A stretch of 64,000 bases of DNA from CAWDMC01 sp963803295 (GCA_963803295.1 CAWDMC010000013.1:340098-404097), one strand, 5' to 3'. Counted from the stretch's first letter, positions 27,448-36,220 are shown. Notes: a model not told the origin generated them from the sequence alone. Numbers and translations: made by a program.

Positions 27448-27714
27448 TCACCAACGCAAAAACCTCCGACCCCAGAATTGCGCTGACCCTCGCCCACCCC
27501 ACCGTGAGAGAGGCTTGTGGGAGAGCAGACGGTAGATATCCAATCCGTAGTTGATCAATAGGACAAACAAGGCCAAGATCAGGAATTGCTTAACGACCGT
27601 GTCGAACCGGAAGACCACTGGGCCCGAGATCATCACGCATAGTAGGATCACGCCGAGCAAATCCAGGCCGAAACTCGCCCATCGCGTCTCGCGGGTTCTT
27701 CGGCCCAAGTGCAA
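27448..27714 (-). CDS. possible membrane protein or fragment
   Basis: Minus-strand frame with hydrophobic helices WASFGLDLLGVILLCVMISG and VVKQFLILALFVLLINYGLD. The reading continues upstream without a stop into a further helix-like stretch, LDAFWILAFAHKLWE (to about 27790), but without a good start codon, so this may be the 3' part of a truncated gene. The only convenient start is a TTG at 27714, which lacks a ribosome site. No family recognised. The surrounding 27.1-28.2 kb contains no other gene. Confidence 0.3.
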   Translation of the reverse strand: MHLGRRTRETRWASFGLDLLGVILLCVMISGPVVFRFDTVVKQFLILALFVLLINYGLDIYRLLSHKPLSRWGGRGSAQFWGRRFLRW

Positions 27715-28238
27715 CTCCCATAGCTTGTGGGCGAAGGCCAGAATCCAAAAAGCGTCCAGCCACGGCAGGTGTACAACATGACGAGCTCAGGCCTGAGCAG
27801 AGGATGGAGGGTGATATCGTTAATACTCGCTCAAGCCGAAGAAGGCAGACGCCTACATGCAGGTTCGGGCTGGCATAGCGCGCCGACCTGGGTTGCAGTC
27901 GGATCGCCCGGCGCGCCTCAGAACTCTATCACCGGCCTGAGGCGTCGGTAAAGTAAACCTTTTGCGTGTTAGGGGGGAATATCAGGAATCGCGTTGGGAG
28001 AACAGAGAAAGGTGTCACACGGGGAAAGGCGGGTGGCACATACATCGCGGTATATGTACGCATCCACAAGCGAGCACGTCGAGGTACGTCCCCAATTTTC
28101 CCCGACGCGAGATCATGGAATTTTAACAGGATGTTAACTGGGGCGTAGTGCTGGCGTTGTGGCTGCTCCTGAGGTATCCTGACCTGCCCCCGGGCGGCCA
28201 CAAGGCGCCCTGGCAGTACGAGAAATCCGGAGGCTAAC
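27715..28238. other. intergenic region upstream of GH172
   Basis: About 520 bases without a recognised gene. It includes a GC-rich hairpin GGGCG/CGCCC at about 28193-28210 just before the ribosome site of the GH172 gene. No clear promoter. Confidence 0.35.
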
Positions 28239-29369
28239 ATGCGCAAGCTGATTCTACTACTCGCGATTGTCATCTCCGCTCAACCAGCCATAGGCCAGCA
28301 AATGAGTGGGTTGTTGTGGAACCTTACTCAACCTCAGGACTATGTGCAGCGCCGAGTGTCGAGTTACGACCGCACCGGCGCCAACGCCGATGCTCGCCGG
28401 ATCCCTCCCGGTGAAACCCTGACCGTGTTTGACGAGGCGGGCCCAGGAGTAATAACGCACGTATGGTTCACCATCGCCAGCCGGGAGCGAGCCCATCTGA
28501 AAAAGCTGGTCCTGCGTATGTATTGGGACGGCGAAGCCACTCCGAGTGTTGAAACACCCATTGGCGACTTCTATGGACTCGGACTCGGCGAATACCACCT
28601 CTACCAATCGGTTCCTTTAGCCGTGGGTTCGATCAAGGCGCTGAACTCGTTCTTCGCGATGCCGTTCGGGAAGTCCGGCAAGATCACGGTGACCAATGAA
28701 GGATCCCAAATCGTTGACGCCTGCTATTTCAACATCGATTACCGCGCTTACAAGAGCACACTGCCGGCCGGCACCCTCTATTTTCACGCCCAATATCGTC
28801 AGGCCATGCCGAATAAGGGCTGGACCAATGAGTGGACCTCCAACGGCGATTCCCGAGTTGACGACAAGCCGAATCTGGAGGGAGAAGGGAATTACGTATG
28901 GCTCGAAGCCACTGGGCGCGGCCAGTATGTGGGCGTGACCATGTCGGTGCTACAGAACCAGGATGGCTGGTGGGGCGAAGGCGATGACATGTTCTTCATC
29001 GATGGCGAGCGCAGACCGTCGATCAACGGTACCGGCTCTGAGGATTATTTCCTGGGCGCCTGGGACTTTGGCGACCAGCCCTTCTATTACGGCCTGTTCG
29101 GCGCCCCGGTGAAGGGGGTCGAATTGGCGGGAAGCCGGTCATCGGTGTATCGTTTCCACCTGGACTCGCCCATTACTTTCACGAAATCGATCAAGGCAAC
29201 CATTGAACACGGGCACGCGAATCACCGCTCAGATAACTTCTTCTCCGTCGCCTACTGGTATCAGACGGAGCCGCATGCCACGTTTCCCCAACTTCCGCCT
29301 GTCGAGGAAAGACTGCCCAAGGTTCAGCCCGTGGGCGGACCCGGTAACGGCGGCGCGGCCAAGCCGTAA
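28239..29369 (+). CDS. secreted GH172 (DUF2961) glycoside hydrolase-like protein
   Basis: 376 residues with a signal peptide (LILLLAIVISAQPAIGQQ) and a DUF2961 jelly-roll fold, now glycoside hydrolase family 172. The known activities are on fructofuranose or arabinofuranose linkages. Seen: RRVSSYDRTGANADARRIPPG (the SSYDRTGxNxD signature), GPGVITHVWFTI, LVLRMYWDGEATPSVETPIGDFYGLG (DGE and PxGDFFG motif) and GTGSEDYFLGAWDFG (the catalytic-region GTGxEDYF). It is probably periplasmic or secreted. Start ATG 28239 follows CCGGAGG. The UroD-like gene follows after 87 bases and probably shares its transcript. Confidence 0.88.
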   Translation: MRKLILLLAIVISAQPAIGQQMSGLLWNLTQPQDYVQRRVSSYDRTGANADARRIPPGETLTVFDEAGPGVITHVWFTIASRERAHLKKLVLRMYWDGEATPSVETPIGDFYGLGLGEYHLYQSVPLAVGSIKALNSFFAMPFGKSGKITVTNEGSQIVDACYFNIDYRAYKSTLPAGTLYFHAQYRQAMPNKGWTNEWTSNGDSRVDDKPNLEGEGNYVWLEATGRGQYVGVTMSVLQNQDGWWGEGDDMFFIDGERRPSINGTGSEDYFLGAWDFGDQPFYYGLFGAPVKGVELAGSRSSVYRFHLDSPITFTKSIKATIEHGHANHRSDNFFSVAYWYQTEPHATFPQLPPVEERLPKVQPVGGPGNGGAAKP

Positions 29370-29456
29370 CCCCAGCGTGCGGGCGAAGAAATCAAGAGTG
29401 TCGCGCATGCCGATGGGCTGATCCCGTCCTGATCCTGGCGCGGAGGATTCAATAAC

Positions 29457-30602
29457 ATGACCGGCAGGGAAAGGCTGAATCGAATTTTTCGCCGTCAAGC
29501 GGTAGATCGCGTGCCGGTGGCTCCGTTTCTCTACTACAACAGCATCTATGAGATGTTCGGATACACTCCGAGCGTGGAGCAATTCTTTGATCCGCCCGAT
29601 TTCGATCCCATTCGCAGTTTTTTGGACTACTGCGCCCGGTTTGGCTTTGATGTGCTCCACACGCTCGGCAGTGTGTGGGGTGCATACACGATGAATAAGT
29701 CCGCTGAAGACTGGGACGTCGAGATCAGCCGTGAAGGGTCCGGCGATAGCCAGGGCCGGACTACCACTATCCGTACTCCGGCCGGCACGCTACGGCAAGT
29801 GGAGAACTTCCGCCGCAATTCACGATTTCTGGTGGTCTCGGCGATCGATGAGCACCTGATAAAGACGCGTCAGGATTTCGAAATCTTCGCGCGCTACGCG
29901 CCTCCCGCCGAAGAACTGGATTGCCGTCTGGTGCGACGGGCCAAGGAAGTAATTGGGGAAGCGGGACTGACAGTGGCCTGCACCCACGGCGCCTTCAATG
30001 TCTTAAACATGTTCCGCAAGTTGGACGACCTCATGACAGACCCGCTTACGGACGAGCCCTTCTACCGGGCCATGATGGAGTACTTTCTTGATCGAACCAT
30101 CCGGCAAGACCTGGAAATGGTTAAGGCAGGCGCCGATGTCATCGAGATCGGAGCCAACATGGCAACCAGCGCGGTGGGGCCGAAATACTTTGAACGCTTC
30201 GTGCTCGACTATGAAAACAGGCTGGCTGGCGAGGTTCGATGCGGGGGAGGATTCACCATCTACCACAACTGCGGTGACGCCGCGAAGATCATGCACCTCT
30301 ACAACCGACTTGATATCGACGTCTGGGGCTATTTGACTCCACCTCCATTCGGCGATGTAGACCTTGACGAAGCCCTGCGGGTGATTCGGCCTGACCTCGT
30401 ACTGCGTGGCAACGTCGATCAAGTTGAGTTCCTGGTAAAGGCGAGTGTGGAGGACATTCAAGCCAGGGTGCGTCAGGTACTGGAAAGGGTGAAACCGCGC
30501 GGAAATTGGATTCTTTCTACGACCGACTTCTTTCTTGACGGTGCCCCTTACCGGAATATCGACGCGTTTGCGGAAGCCGGCCGGGAATACGGCGGCTACT
30601 AA
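29457..30602 (+). CDS. uroporphyrinogen decarboxylase-family protein, not HemE
   Basis: 381 residues of the URO-D superfamily, nearer to the methyltransferase/uncharacterised catabolic branch than to HemE. Seen: MTGRERLNRIFRRQAVDRVP opening, DVIEIGANMATSAVGPKYFERFVLDYEN, IYHNCGDAAKIMHLYNRLDID (metal or cobalamin-related HxCG region), RPDLVLRGNVDQVEFLVKAS and NWILSTTDFF. The HxCGD pattern with following Cys-free tail points to a corrinoid-dependent or sugar-linked enzyme. It follows the GH172 gene closely; related pairs occur in sugar-degradation clusters. ATG 29457 has GGAGGA about 9 nt before. Confidence 0.82.
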   Translation: MTGRERLNRIFRRQAVDRVPVAPFLYYNSIYEMFGYTPSVEQFFDPPDFDPIRSFLDYCARFGFDVLHTLGSVWGAYTMNKSAEDWDVEISREGSGDSQGRTTTIRTPAGTLRQVENFRRNSRFLVVSAIDEHLIKTRQDFEIFARYAPPAEELDCRLVRRAKEVIGEAGLTVACTHGAFNVLNMFRKLDDLMTDPLTDEPFYRAMMEYFLDRTIRQDLEMVKAGADVIEIGANMATSAVGPKYFERFVLDYENRLAGEVRCGGGFTIYHNCGDAAKIMHLYNRLDIDVWGYLTPPPFGDVDLDEALRVIRPDLVLRGNVDQVEFLVKASVEDIQARVRQVLERVKPRGNWILSTTDFFLDGAPYRNIDAFAEAGREYGGY

Positions 30603-30723
30603 CGCGAGTCCGGCAGGGCTGCAGGAGATCCCGATCACCAAGCTGGACGAGGGAACGGCCGTCTCAGGCTGGTACCTGAATTTTTCCCGCCGTCCATGGC
30701 ATCCCTTGGTGTTGCGAGACAGA

Positions 30724-31887
30724 TTACCCGAGCGATTCAAGCGCCTGCCCGAGGTCGGCCTGCAAATCTCCAACATCTTCGAGACCGATGTTGAGCCGCA
30801 CAATGCGGTGTCCGTAGTCCGGGCGCACCGGAATAGAGTGGAGGTCATAGGCTACGGCGAGACTGGTCACGCCACCCCAGCTGTACCCGATCTTGAACAG
30901 TTCGAGCGTATCGACGAAAGCCAGCACCTGCTCTTTCATGTACTTCTGCTGGAAGACAATCGAGAAGGCGCCGCTCGATCCGGTGAAGTCCCGCCTCCAC
31001 AATTCATGTCCCGGACAAGTTGGCAGAGCTGGATGCAGAACCAGTTCGATTTCGGCTCTCGCGGCAAGCCAGCGGGCAAGGGTCAGTGCCGTCTCTTCAA
31101 TCGCCTTGAGTCGAACTGCTAAGGTCTTCATGCCCCGAAGAGCCAAGCTGCAGTCGTCAGGTGAAACGGCACAACCCACCAGTTGGTGGGTGGCGCCCAG
31201 CTCTCGATATAGTTTCCCATCTCGCACCGTAATCGAGCCCAGCAGAAGGTCGCTGTGGCCGGCAACATATTTGGTGAGCGCCTGCATGGTGACGTCGACG
31301 CCATGGGCGAAGGCGTCGAAATAGATGCCTGCCGCCCAGGTGTTGTCGAGCACGACGATCGCCCCCGCGTCGTGTGCGGCCCCGGAGATGGCAGGCACAT
31401 CCTGCACCTCCATCGTGATCGAGCCCGGACTCTCGCACCAAACCAAGCGGGTGTTGTCACGCAGAAGGGAAGCGATACCCGCTCCAACGGTCGGCGGATA
31501 GAAAGTCACCTCCACCCCAAAGCGGCGAAGAACCTGGCCCGCGAACTTGCGATTGGGGCCGTAAACGCTCTCCGGCACCAGAATATGGTCGCCCGCTTTG
31601 AGGAGAGAGAGGTTGATGAGAGAGATGGCGGCCTGCCCTCCCGGCGTGAGTAACGTGTGAAGCCCATGTTCCAACTCACAGATTCGGCCGGCGAGTTCAA
31701 GCGTCGTGGGCGTTCCATAGAGGCCGTAGGTGTATCCGGCCTCGTGCTGGTTCCAACTCTCATTGACCGCGGCGGCGTTGGGAAAGAGAACCGTCGAACC
31801 TCGGTATACGGGCGTGGAAAGCGAATGAAATCCTTCCGGAATATGGACATTGGAGTGGATGAGCTTGGTTTTCCAGTCTTTGGACAT
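30724..31887 (-). CDS. metC: cystathionine beta-lyase / trans-sulfuration PLP enzyme
   Basis: 387-residue PLP-dependent enzyme of the Cys/Met metabolism family, forming homocysteine from cystathionine. Seen: THLIH-like KTKLIHSNVHIPEGFHSLSTPVYRGST, substrate and cofactor residues YGLYGTPTTLELA and LTPGGQAAISL, VLDNTWAAG (Asp for the PLP nitrogen), the catalytic Lys in ALTKYVAGHSDLLLG, and a C-terminal YSWGGVTSLA typical of the MetC branch. A longer frame begins at 31956, but ATG 31887 (MSKDWKTKL) is where similarity starts. The ribosome site is weak. It ends tail-to-tail with the UroD-like gene, 121 bases apart. Confidence 0.9.
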   Translation of the reverse strand: MSKDWKTKLIHSNVHIPEGFHSLSTPVYRGSTVLFPNAAAVNESWNQHEAGYTYGLYGTPTTLELAGRICELEHGLHTLLTPGGQAAISLINLSLLKAGDHILVPESVYGPNRKFAGQVLRRFGVEVTFYPPTVGAGIASLLRDNTRLVWCESPGSITMEVQDVPAISGAAHDAGAIVVLDNTWAAGIYFDAFAHGVDVTMQALTKYVAGHSDLLLGSITVRDGKLYRELGATHQLVGCAVSPDDCSLALRGMKTLAVRLKAIEETALTLARWLAARAEIELVLHPALPTCPGHELWRRDFTGSSGAFSIVFQQKYMKEQVLAFVDTLELFKIGYSWGGVTSLAVAYDLHSIPVRPDYGHRIVRLNIGLEDVGDLQADLGQALESLG

Positions 31888-32399
31888 AGATGAAGTTTTG
31901 GCGGCCTCGCACCGCGCTCTGCCCGGCGATGATGCGGAGGCAAAGGGCAAGATCATGAATTTTCTTACAAATGGTAGATCAGACTAACACAACAGGAGGA
32001 AAAACGCGCCAGGCGGCAACCCCCAAAACCCGCAACTCGGCTTTTGTGCGTTGCCAGTTGCCAAAAGCAACTCGCAAATACTGTGGCTTTTCTATCACCC
32101 TTGGTTTTGTGATCTGGATAGCCAATCCGGAAAGCCGATCGTGATTCCGGGCCACAAAGAAGTGACCCAGGTGGCCCAATTACATTTGGTGTTTGCCACT
32201 ACCAGCAATCCGAGCGATGACGCCGGCCATGCTGGAGTACAGTCCCACGCAGGACTACTCAGCTCGCCACTTCAGGGCTCCTGAATGTCCGGACTCCACA
32301 TGTACCACGGTTAATTCGCAGTTTGAATTAACCGTAGGTTCCCGGGAGGAAGTGAGAAGAGCCCGCGGTTGGAAGAGCGCCAACCGTGGCTTCCGCCTG
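31888..32399. other. intergenic region with perfect palindrome
   Basis: About 510 bases between metC and the CoA-binding protein gene, both read leftward. No gene recognised. It contains the 11-bp inverted repeat at 32307-32335, described separately. Confidence 0.4.
32307..32335. repeat. 11-bp perfect inverted repeat
   Basis: ACGGTTAATTC (32307-32317) and its exact reverse complement (32325-32335) flank a 7-base spacer. No T-run follows on either strand, so it looks more like a regulator-binding dyad, or a transcript-end hairpin of the CoA-binding gene, than an intrinsic terminator. Confidence 0.5.
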
Positions 32400-32882
32400 C
32401 TACGACCGGACAGAGGCCGGGAAAGATCCCGTAAGTTTCCGCAAGAAGCCATGGAGGCGATGAACGAACTCCGCCTTCGGTAGGAACATGAAAGGGCACT
32501 CGCCGGCCACCAGCTTGATTCCCCTTTCTCGGCAAAAGCTCACCGCGATCGGACTGACGGCGCCTTGTCCGGCGCCACGATGCAGCCAAACACGACTGAT
32601 CCCGGCCTCGCCACAGTCGCGCGCTACCTTTTCGCTGAGCTCAGGCGAAGTCATGACCAGGGCTCCCTCGACGGGCGGCTTTACGTCCTGCAGGCGGGCG
32701 TAGCAGCGGACGTTTTCCATGGCCTCGGCTTTCGGATTTACCGGAACCATATCGTACCCCCGCTCGCGCAACTCGCGAAACAGGCTGCGGCTGAAATCCT
32801 GCGGATTAGTCGAAACCCCGACCATAGCGAGACGCTTCTGTGCCAGAAAATCATCAATGGTCTCACGTGTAGTTACAGGCAT
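32400..32882 (-). CDS. CoA-binding domain protein (YccU-like)
   Basis: 160-residue single-domain protein of the CoA_binding_2 family, with a Rossmann fold. Seen: LAMVGVSTNPQDFSRSLFRELRERGYDMVPVNP, ALVMTSPELSEKVARDCGEAGISRVWLH and a C-terminal GIKLVAGECPFMFLP, all typical. Role unknown. ATG 32882 has GGGAGG at about 8 nt. A structured RNA with its own terminator ends 138 bases upstream on the same strand. The RNA could therefore be a leader with attenuation, but a separate transcript is as likely. Confidence 0.87.
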   Translation of the reverse strand: MPVTTRETIDDFLAQKRLAMVGVSTNPQDFSRSLFRELRERGYDMVPVNPKAEAMENVRCYARLQDVKPPVEGALVMTSPELSEKVARDCGEAGISRVWLHRGAGQGAVSPIAVSFCRERGIKLVAGECPFMFLPKAEFVHRLHGFLRKLTGSFPASVRS

Positions 32883-33019
32883 GGGGATCCTCCCTTCAAG
32901 AATGGTAAAAGAGTGAATGACTGTGGATGAGTTTGCTTTCGAGATGAGCCGCCGCTGGTGAGCCTGCGGCTTGAAATCGGAAAAGATAAAGAACGGTTTC
33001 GGGTAATCTTGTGGGGAGC

Positions 33020-33052
33020 AAAAAAAAGGAGGGGAAAGTCAGCTTCCCCCTC
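33020..33052 (-). terminator. intrinsic terminator of the RNA candidate
   Basis: On the minus strand GGAGGGGGAAG (33052-33042), a 3-base loop, CTTTCCCCTCC (33038-33028) and then eight T (33027-33020): a long stem with one mismatch and a T-run, a textbook Rho-independent terminator. Confidence 0.85.
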
Positions 33053-33286
33053 CAGCGTCGGGTGTTGGGTCTACACTCTGAGCTTCGCACTAGTTGTGAC
33101 CGGTTTTTAAAGACCGGGCTAGTGTTAGCTCGATTAGCGATAGAGCAAGCTATGTGCCAAACGCACAGCCGCCGATAAATCCCCAGCCTCGCTGGTAAGT
33201 CACTATCCTTAAGTGACTTATCTATGATCTCCGGAAGGGTTGCCCTCCCCGCTCCCCAATGGCGGCCGTATTTCTCTGGAATTTGG
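33020..33286 (-). ncRNA. candidate structured non-coding RNA with intrinsic terminator
   Basis: Read on the minus strand from about 33286 to 33020. Helices seen: closing stem CGGCCGCC (about 33270) with GGCGGCTG (about 33170); GGAGGG/CCCTTCC; perfect TAAGTCACT/AGTGACTTA; CCAGC/GCTGG; TAGCT/AGCTA or GCTC/GAGC; nested CACTAG/CTAGTG around CCGGT/ACCGG; and GTGT/ACAC. A terminator with eight T ends it. Many stop codons and no ribosome site argue against coding. No resemblance to tmRNA, RNase P, small SRP RNA or a known riboswitch was seen; 6S or acidobacterial motifs such as Acido-1 need checking. An operator-like dyad covers the presumed promoter. Confidence 0.6.
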
Positions 33287-33309
33287 AATGTCATAATACA
33301 TATTCCAAA
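33282..33309. promoter_or_regulatory. palindromic operator-like site over a promoter
   Basis: TTTGGAAT (33282-33289) and ATTCCAAA (33302-33309) form a perfect 8-bp dyad with 12 bases between. The spacer contains TATTAT (33299-33294, minus strand) as a -10 for the RNA candidate, and CATAAT on the plus strand. A dimeric regulator here would control transcription; no -35 match is good. Confidence 0.5.
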
Positions 33310-33569
33310 AACATTCGCTCGAGCGGCGCAGCGCTGCGCGTCATTCGACCCACCCTGAACACCCTTCTGGCGGCAGCATCCCGGTAACGATCGGCCCTAC
33401 TGCTGATATCATACCGCCGGCTTGACCGCAAGCCAAAGAGCGCGTTTAAATGGAGAGTGTCGCGGAGTAAGTCAGGCTTCAGTTTCTCCGCACTCGAGCT
33501 GCGCCTTCCCGAGTGGCTCGTTTTTGGTTTCGCTGCGCGGGTGACGGCACCGGAACTGGACTTTGAACA

Positions 33570-34361
33570 ATGATCGATATTCACAGCCATCCTCTGTGGG
33601 AAGTGGACGACGGAGCCGAGTCTTTCGAAATCGCACTGGAAATGTGCAAAATGGCGGCAGCAGATGGCATAACTCACATGGTGGCGACGCCTCACTCCAA
33701 TTATCGCTACCCGTTCGACCCCGAAGTGAACCAGCGGAAGATTGCGGAGATTCAACAGGCTTTGGGCGAAGCTCCCAAGATGCTGTTGGGCTGCGATTTC
33801 CATCTTTCTTACGAGAACATCAAGCATCTGCTGGACGGCGGGAAAAGTTGCTACACCATCAATCGTACCAAGTATCTGCTAGTCGAACTCGACGAGCATT
33901 TCATTCCGCAGCAGTTGGACCAGATCTTTTATGACCTGCAAATTGCGGGGTACATTCCGATCATCACCCATCCGGAGCGCAACGCTTTGATCCGGCGGAA
34001 AACCGACTTGGTGGCAAAGTGGGTGAATCAGGGATGCTTGGTGCAGGTCACAGCGCAATCCTACGAGGGAGGCTTCGGTTCGACTTCCCTTGCTCTGGCG
34101 GAGGAGTGGCTCTCGCAAAACCTCGTCCACTTTCTTGCGACTGACGCTCACGATCCCAAGCGCCGTCCCCCGATTCTCTCAACCTGTTATGAAAAGCTGG
34201 CGGAGAATTACGGGGCAGAAACGGCAGAGCGCCTCCTGGTAGAGAATCCCAAGGCGGTGATCGAGGGCCGTCCGCTGCCTCCAGGCCCGTCTCCGGCGCC
34301 TCCACCTGAGCCCAAACCGAAGAAGAGCTGGTTTTCCTCGATATTCAGTCGGGGGGCCTGA
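33570..34361 (+). CDS. CpsB/CapC-type PHP-fold protein-tyrosine phosphatase
   Basis: 263-residue metal-dependent phosphatase that dephosphorylates tyrosine kinases controlling polysaccharide export. Seen: MIDIHSHPLWEVDDGAESFEIALEMCKMAAADGITH (PHP motif 1 and 2 region), GCDFHLSYENI, HPERN motif in PIITHPERNALI, FLATDAHDPKRRPP (metal-binding near C-terminus). A proline-rich linker and basic tail KPKKSWFSSIFSRG end it. No cognate tyrosine kinase is in the window. ATG 33570 lacks a strong ribosome site. It lies divergent from the RNA candidate. Confidence 0.88.
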   Translation: MIDIHSHPLWEVDDGAESFEIALEMCKMAAADGITHMVATPHSNYRYPFDPEVNQRKIAEIQQALGEAPKMLLGCDFHLSYENIKHLLDGGKSCYTINRTKYLLVELDEHFIPQQLDQIFYDLQIAGYIPIITHPERNALIRRKTDLVAKWVNQGCLVQVTAQSYEGGFGSTSLALAEEWLSQNLVHFLATDAHDPKRRPPILSTCYEKLAENYGAETAERLLVENPKAVIEGRPLPPGPSPAPPPEPKPKKSWFSSIFSRGA

Positions 34362-34468
34362 ACTCCGGCGCACGCCTATTTGGGCCGCATTGGTATGAAG
34401 CGAGAGCAGCCAACCCCTGGTCGATCCCGGGCATCGTAATATTCAAACACTGTGAATGACTACCTTGG

Positions 34469-34510
34469 GGAAGTAGGTAGCGCATAAGGGCAACCAAGTT
34501 ACCTACTTCC
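34469..34510. terminator. bidirectional hairpin between convergent genes
   Basis: GGAAGTAGGTA (34469-34479) pairs with TACCTACTTCC (34500-34510), an 11-bp perfect inverted repeat with a 20-base loop. It lies between the phosphatase gene and galE and overlaps the galE stop codon. No long T-run, so termination is inferred. Confidence 0.45.
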
Positions 34511-35555
34511 TCCTTCCTTTTGAGTACTGCTCACGAGCCGCGTTCGAGGCGGTAGTATTTGCTCCTTTGCTATGCGTCCTTCTTGCTGTGCCAGAGCTGT
34601 GCCAGTTCCAAGCGCTTCGCACGATGGAGTCCAGATCCGAAACCCGCGGCTCCCATCCCAGCCATTTTCTCGCTTGTGCAGGGTCTGCTACCAGTTCGGG
34701 CGCATCGCCTGAGCGCCGGGGTGCGTCCTCAAACGGCACCTGAACATTCGACACCTTGCCCACGGCATCGAGAACGGCTCGCACCGAATGTCCCCGCCCG
34801 CTGCCCAGATTCAGCGCCCCGCTCGGTCCATTGTCGAGCAGATGCCGGAGTGCACGAGCGTGGGCGTCCGACAGATCCTCGACGTGAATGTAGTCGCGGA
34901 TGGCAGTGCCGTCGGGCGTTGGGTAGTCGGTGCCGAGCACCTTTACTGGGGGGAGTTCACCAAGTGCCGCCTTAATCACGAGCGGAATCAGATGGGTTTC
35001 GGGGTCATGCTCCTCGCCCAGTTGGCCCTCATGATCGGCTCCCACGGCATTGAAATAGCGAAGCGCCATCCAGCCCATGCCATAAGCGTGTCCGTACCAC
35101 TGGATGGCGCGCTCCATGGCAAGCTTGGTCTCGCCGTAGCAGTTGATCGGATTCTTGGGATGATCTTCAGGGACGGGGACGCTTTCTGGAGTGCCGTAGA
35201 CCGCGGCCGAGGAGGAGAATACAATATGCCTGACGCCCCTCTCCCTCATCACGTCGAGCAGGCGCAGAGTGTTCACGACGTTGTTCCAGTAGTATTTGTG
35301 CGGATCTGTCATGGATTCACCCACTACCAGGCTTGCCGCAAAATGGATCACGGCCGTTACCTGATGCTCGGCCAAAGCGCGGGCGACCGCCGCCGTATCC
35401 GCCAGGTCGGCCTCCACGACTGGCCCCCACTTCACGGCCCAACGGTGCCCAGAGCTGAAATTGTCCAACACCACCGGTTCCATTCCGGCGGCGGCCAGAG
35501 CTTTCGCGGTATGACTGCCGATATAGCCTGCCCCGCCGGTAACCAGGATCTTCAT
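34503..35555 (-). CDS. galE: UDP-glucose 4-epimerase
   Basis: 350-residue SDR enzyme interconverting UDP-glucose and UDP-galactose. Seen: Rossmann motif GGAGYIGSHTAKAL at residues 7-20, VIHFAASLVVGESMTDPHKYYWNNVVNTLRLL, Ser region VFSSSAAVYGTPE, catalytic Tyr/Lys in NCYGETKLAME, RYFNAVGAD, and C-terminal KWLGWEPRVSDLDSIVRSAWNW. The polar C-terminal extension is longer than usual. ATG 35555 has GGGAGG 5 nt upstream. Together with the adjacent phosphatase it fits surface-polysaccharide metabolism. Confidence 0.95.
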   Translation of the reverse strand: MKILVTGGAGYIGSHTAKALAAAGMEPVVLDNFSSGHRWAVKWGPVVEADLADTAAVARALAEHQVTAVIHFAASLVVGESMTDPHKYYWNNVVNTLRLLDVMRERGVRHIVFSSSAAVYGTPESVPVPEDHPKNPINCYGETKLAMERAIQWYGHAYGMGWMALRYFNAVGADHEGQLGEEHDPETHLIPLVIKAALGELPPVKVLGTDYPTPDGTAIRDYIHVEDLSDAHARALRHLLDNGPSGALNLGSGRGHSVRAVLDAVGKVSNVQVPFEDAPRRSGDAPELVADPAQARKWLGWEPRVSDLDSIVRSAWNWHSSGTARRTHSKGANTTASNAAREQYSKGRRK

Positions 35556-35592
35556 TTTGGCCTCCCAAGAATTTCTTCGGTATCAACTTAGA

Positions 35593-36012
35593 TTAGAGCC
35601 TCGACAACGAAATAACCAACTTCGCGCCGGTGAGTCCCAAGTGGTGATCGGTGGACCAGCAGGTGGTGATTCGGCGCTCGTTGAGAATCGCCAGCCCGTG
35701 GGCATCGGCTAGTGTCAGCGGCTGGTTGCCGAACTTCCTGACTAGTTGGTTCGTCTTGGCCAACTCCTCACGATCGAAACCCTGAATGGTTAGGACCGGG
35801 AGATCGTCAATGAAGTTGAGAAACTGGATAGCCCGATTCCTGTCGTACCGGCGCAGAAACCAGCCATGCCCTTCGGCGATCACCAGCGCCGAGGTGATAA
35901 GGCGGGGTGGGCTGGAGAATAGTCTCCGAAATAGAGCATGGTAGCTGTCGGATCGGTCGAGGAAGGCAATCAGGGCTGAAGTATCGACGTAGGTCTCAGT
36001 CTTTGCCGCCAT
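35593..36012 (-). CDS. PIN-domain toxin (VapC-like)
   Basis: 139-residue PIN-fold ribonuclease, probable toxin of a type II pair. Seen: YVDTSALIAFLDRSDSYH (first acidic residue), SALVIAEGHGWF (second acidic position), LTLADAHGLAILNERRITTCWSTDHHLG (D..D cluster). ATG 36012 is chosen as family similarity starts there; the frame is open to 36132. Its start overlaps the antitoxin stop by 17 bases, implying translational coupling, and both are read from the operator at 36220-36248. Confidence 0.88.
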   Translation of the reverse strand: MAAKTETYVDTSALIAFLDRSDSYHALFRRLFSSPPRLITSALVIAEGHGWFLRRYDRNRAIQFLNFIDDLPVLTIQGFDREELAKTNQLVRKFGNQPLTLADAHGLAILNERRITTCWSTDHHLGLTGAKLVISLSRL

Positions 36013-36220
36013 ACACGATCTCATCGATCGACTGGCTGGACTGTGGGTTGCCGGATTCGACCAGTCCGGCGTATCGCATCCAGGCAGGGTTGCCAGAGGA
36101 TGGGAGCACGAGGCGAATCGCCCTGCGTACATACTCTGCTACCGAGATCCCCAGCGCTTCCGCTTCGCTTTTCGCCAGCCTATATTCCTGCTCGTCCAGG
36201 CTGACTTGGGTACGAATCAT
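35996..36220 (-). CDS. ribbon-helix-helix antitoxin
   Basis: 74-residue DNA-binding partner of the PIN toxin. RTQVSLDEQEYRLAKSEAEA forms the beta strand and first helix of a ribbon-helix-helix fold; LGISVAEYVRRAIRLVL gives the second helix. The C-terminal part ending SIDEIVYGGKD would block the toxin. ATG 36220 lies inside a palindromic operator, so the transcript is probably leaderless or nearly so and autoregulated. Confidence 0.85.
   Translation of the reverse strand: MIRTQVSLDEQEYRLAKSEAEALGISVAEYVRRAIRLVLPSSGNPAWMRYAGLVESGNPQSSQSIDEIVYGGKD

Noticed and set aside
30535..31122. 195-codon plus-strand frame between uroD-like and metC
   Set aside because: Mostly antisense to metC; only a short part lies between genes and no homologous family was recognised.
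32896..33294. A 132-codon minus-strand protein gene
   Set aside because: The frame runs through the helices and terminator of the RNA candidate, has no ribosome site and no recognisable family pattern.
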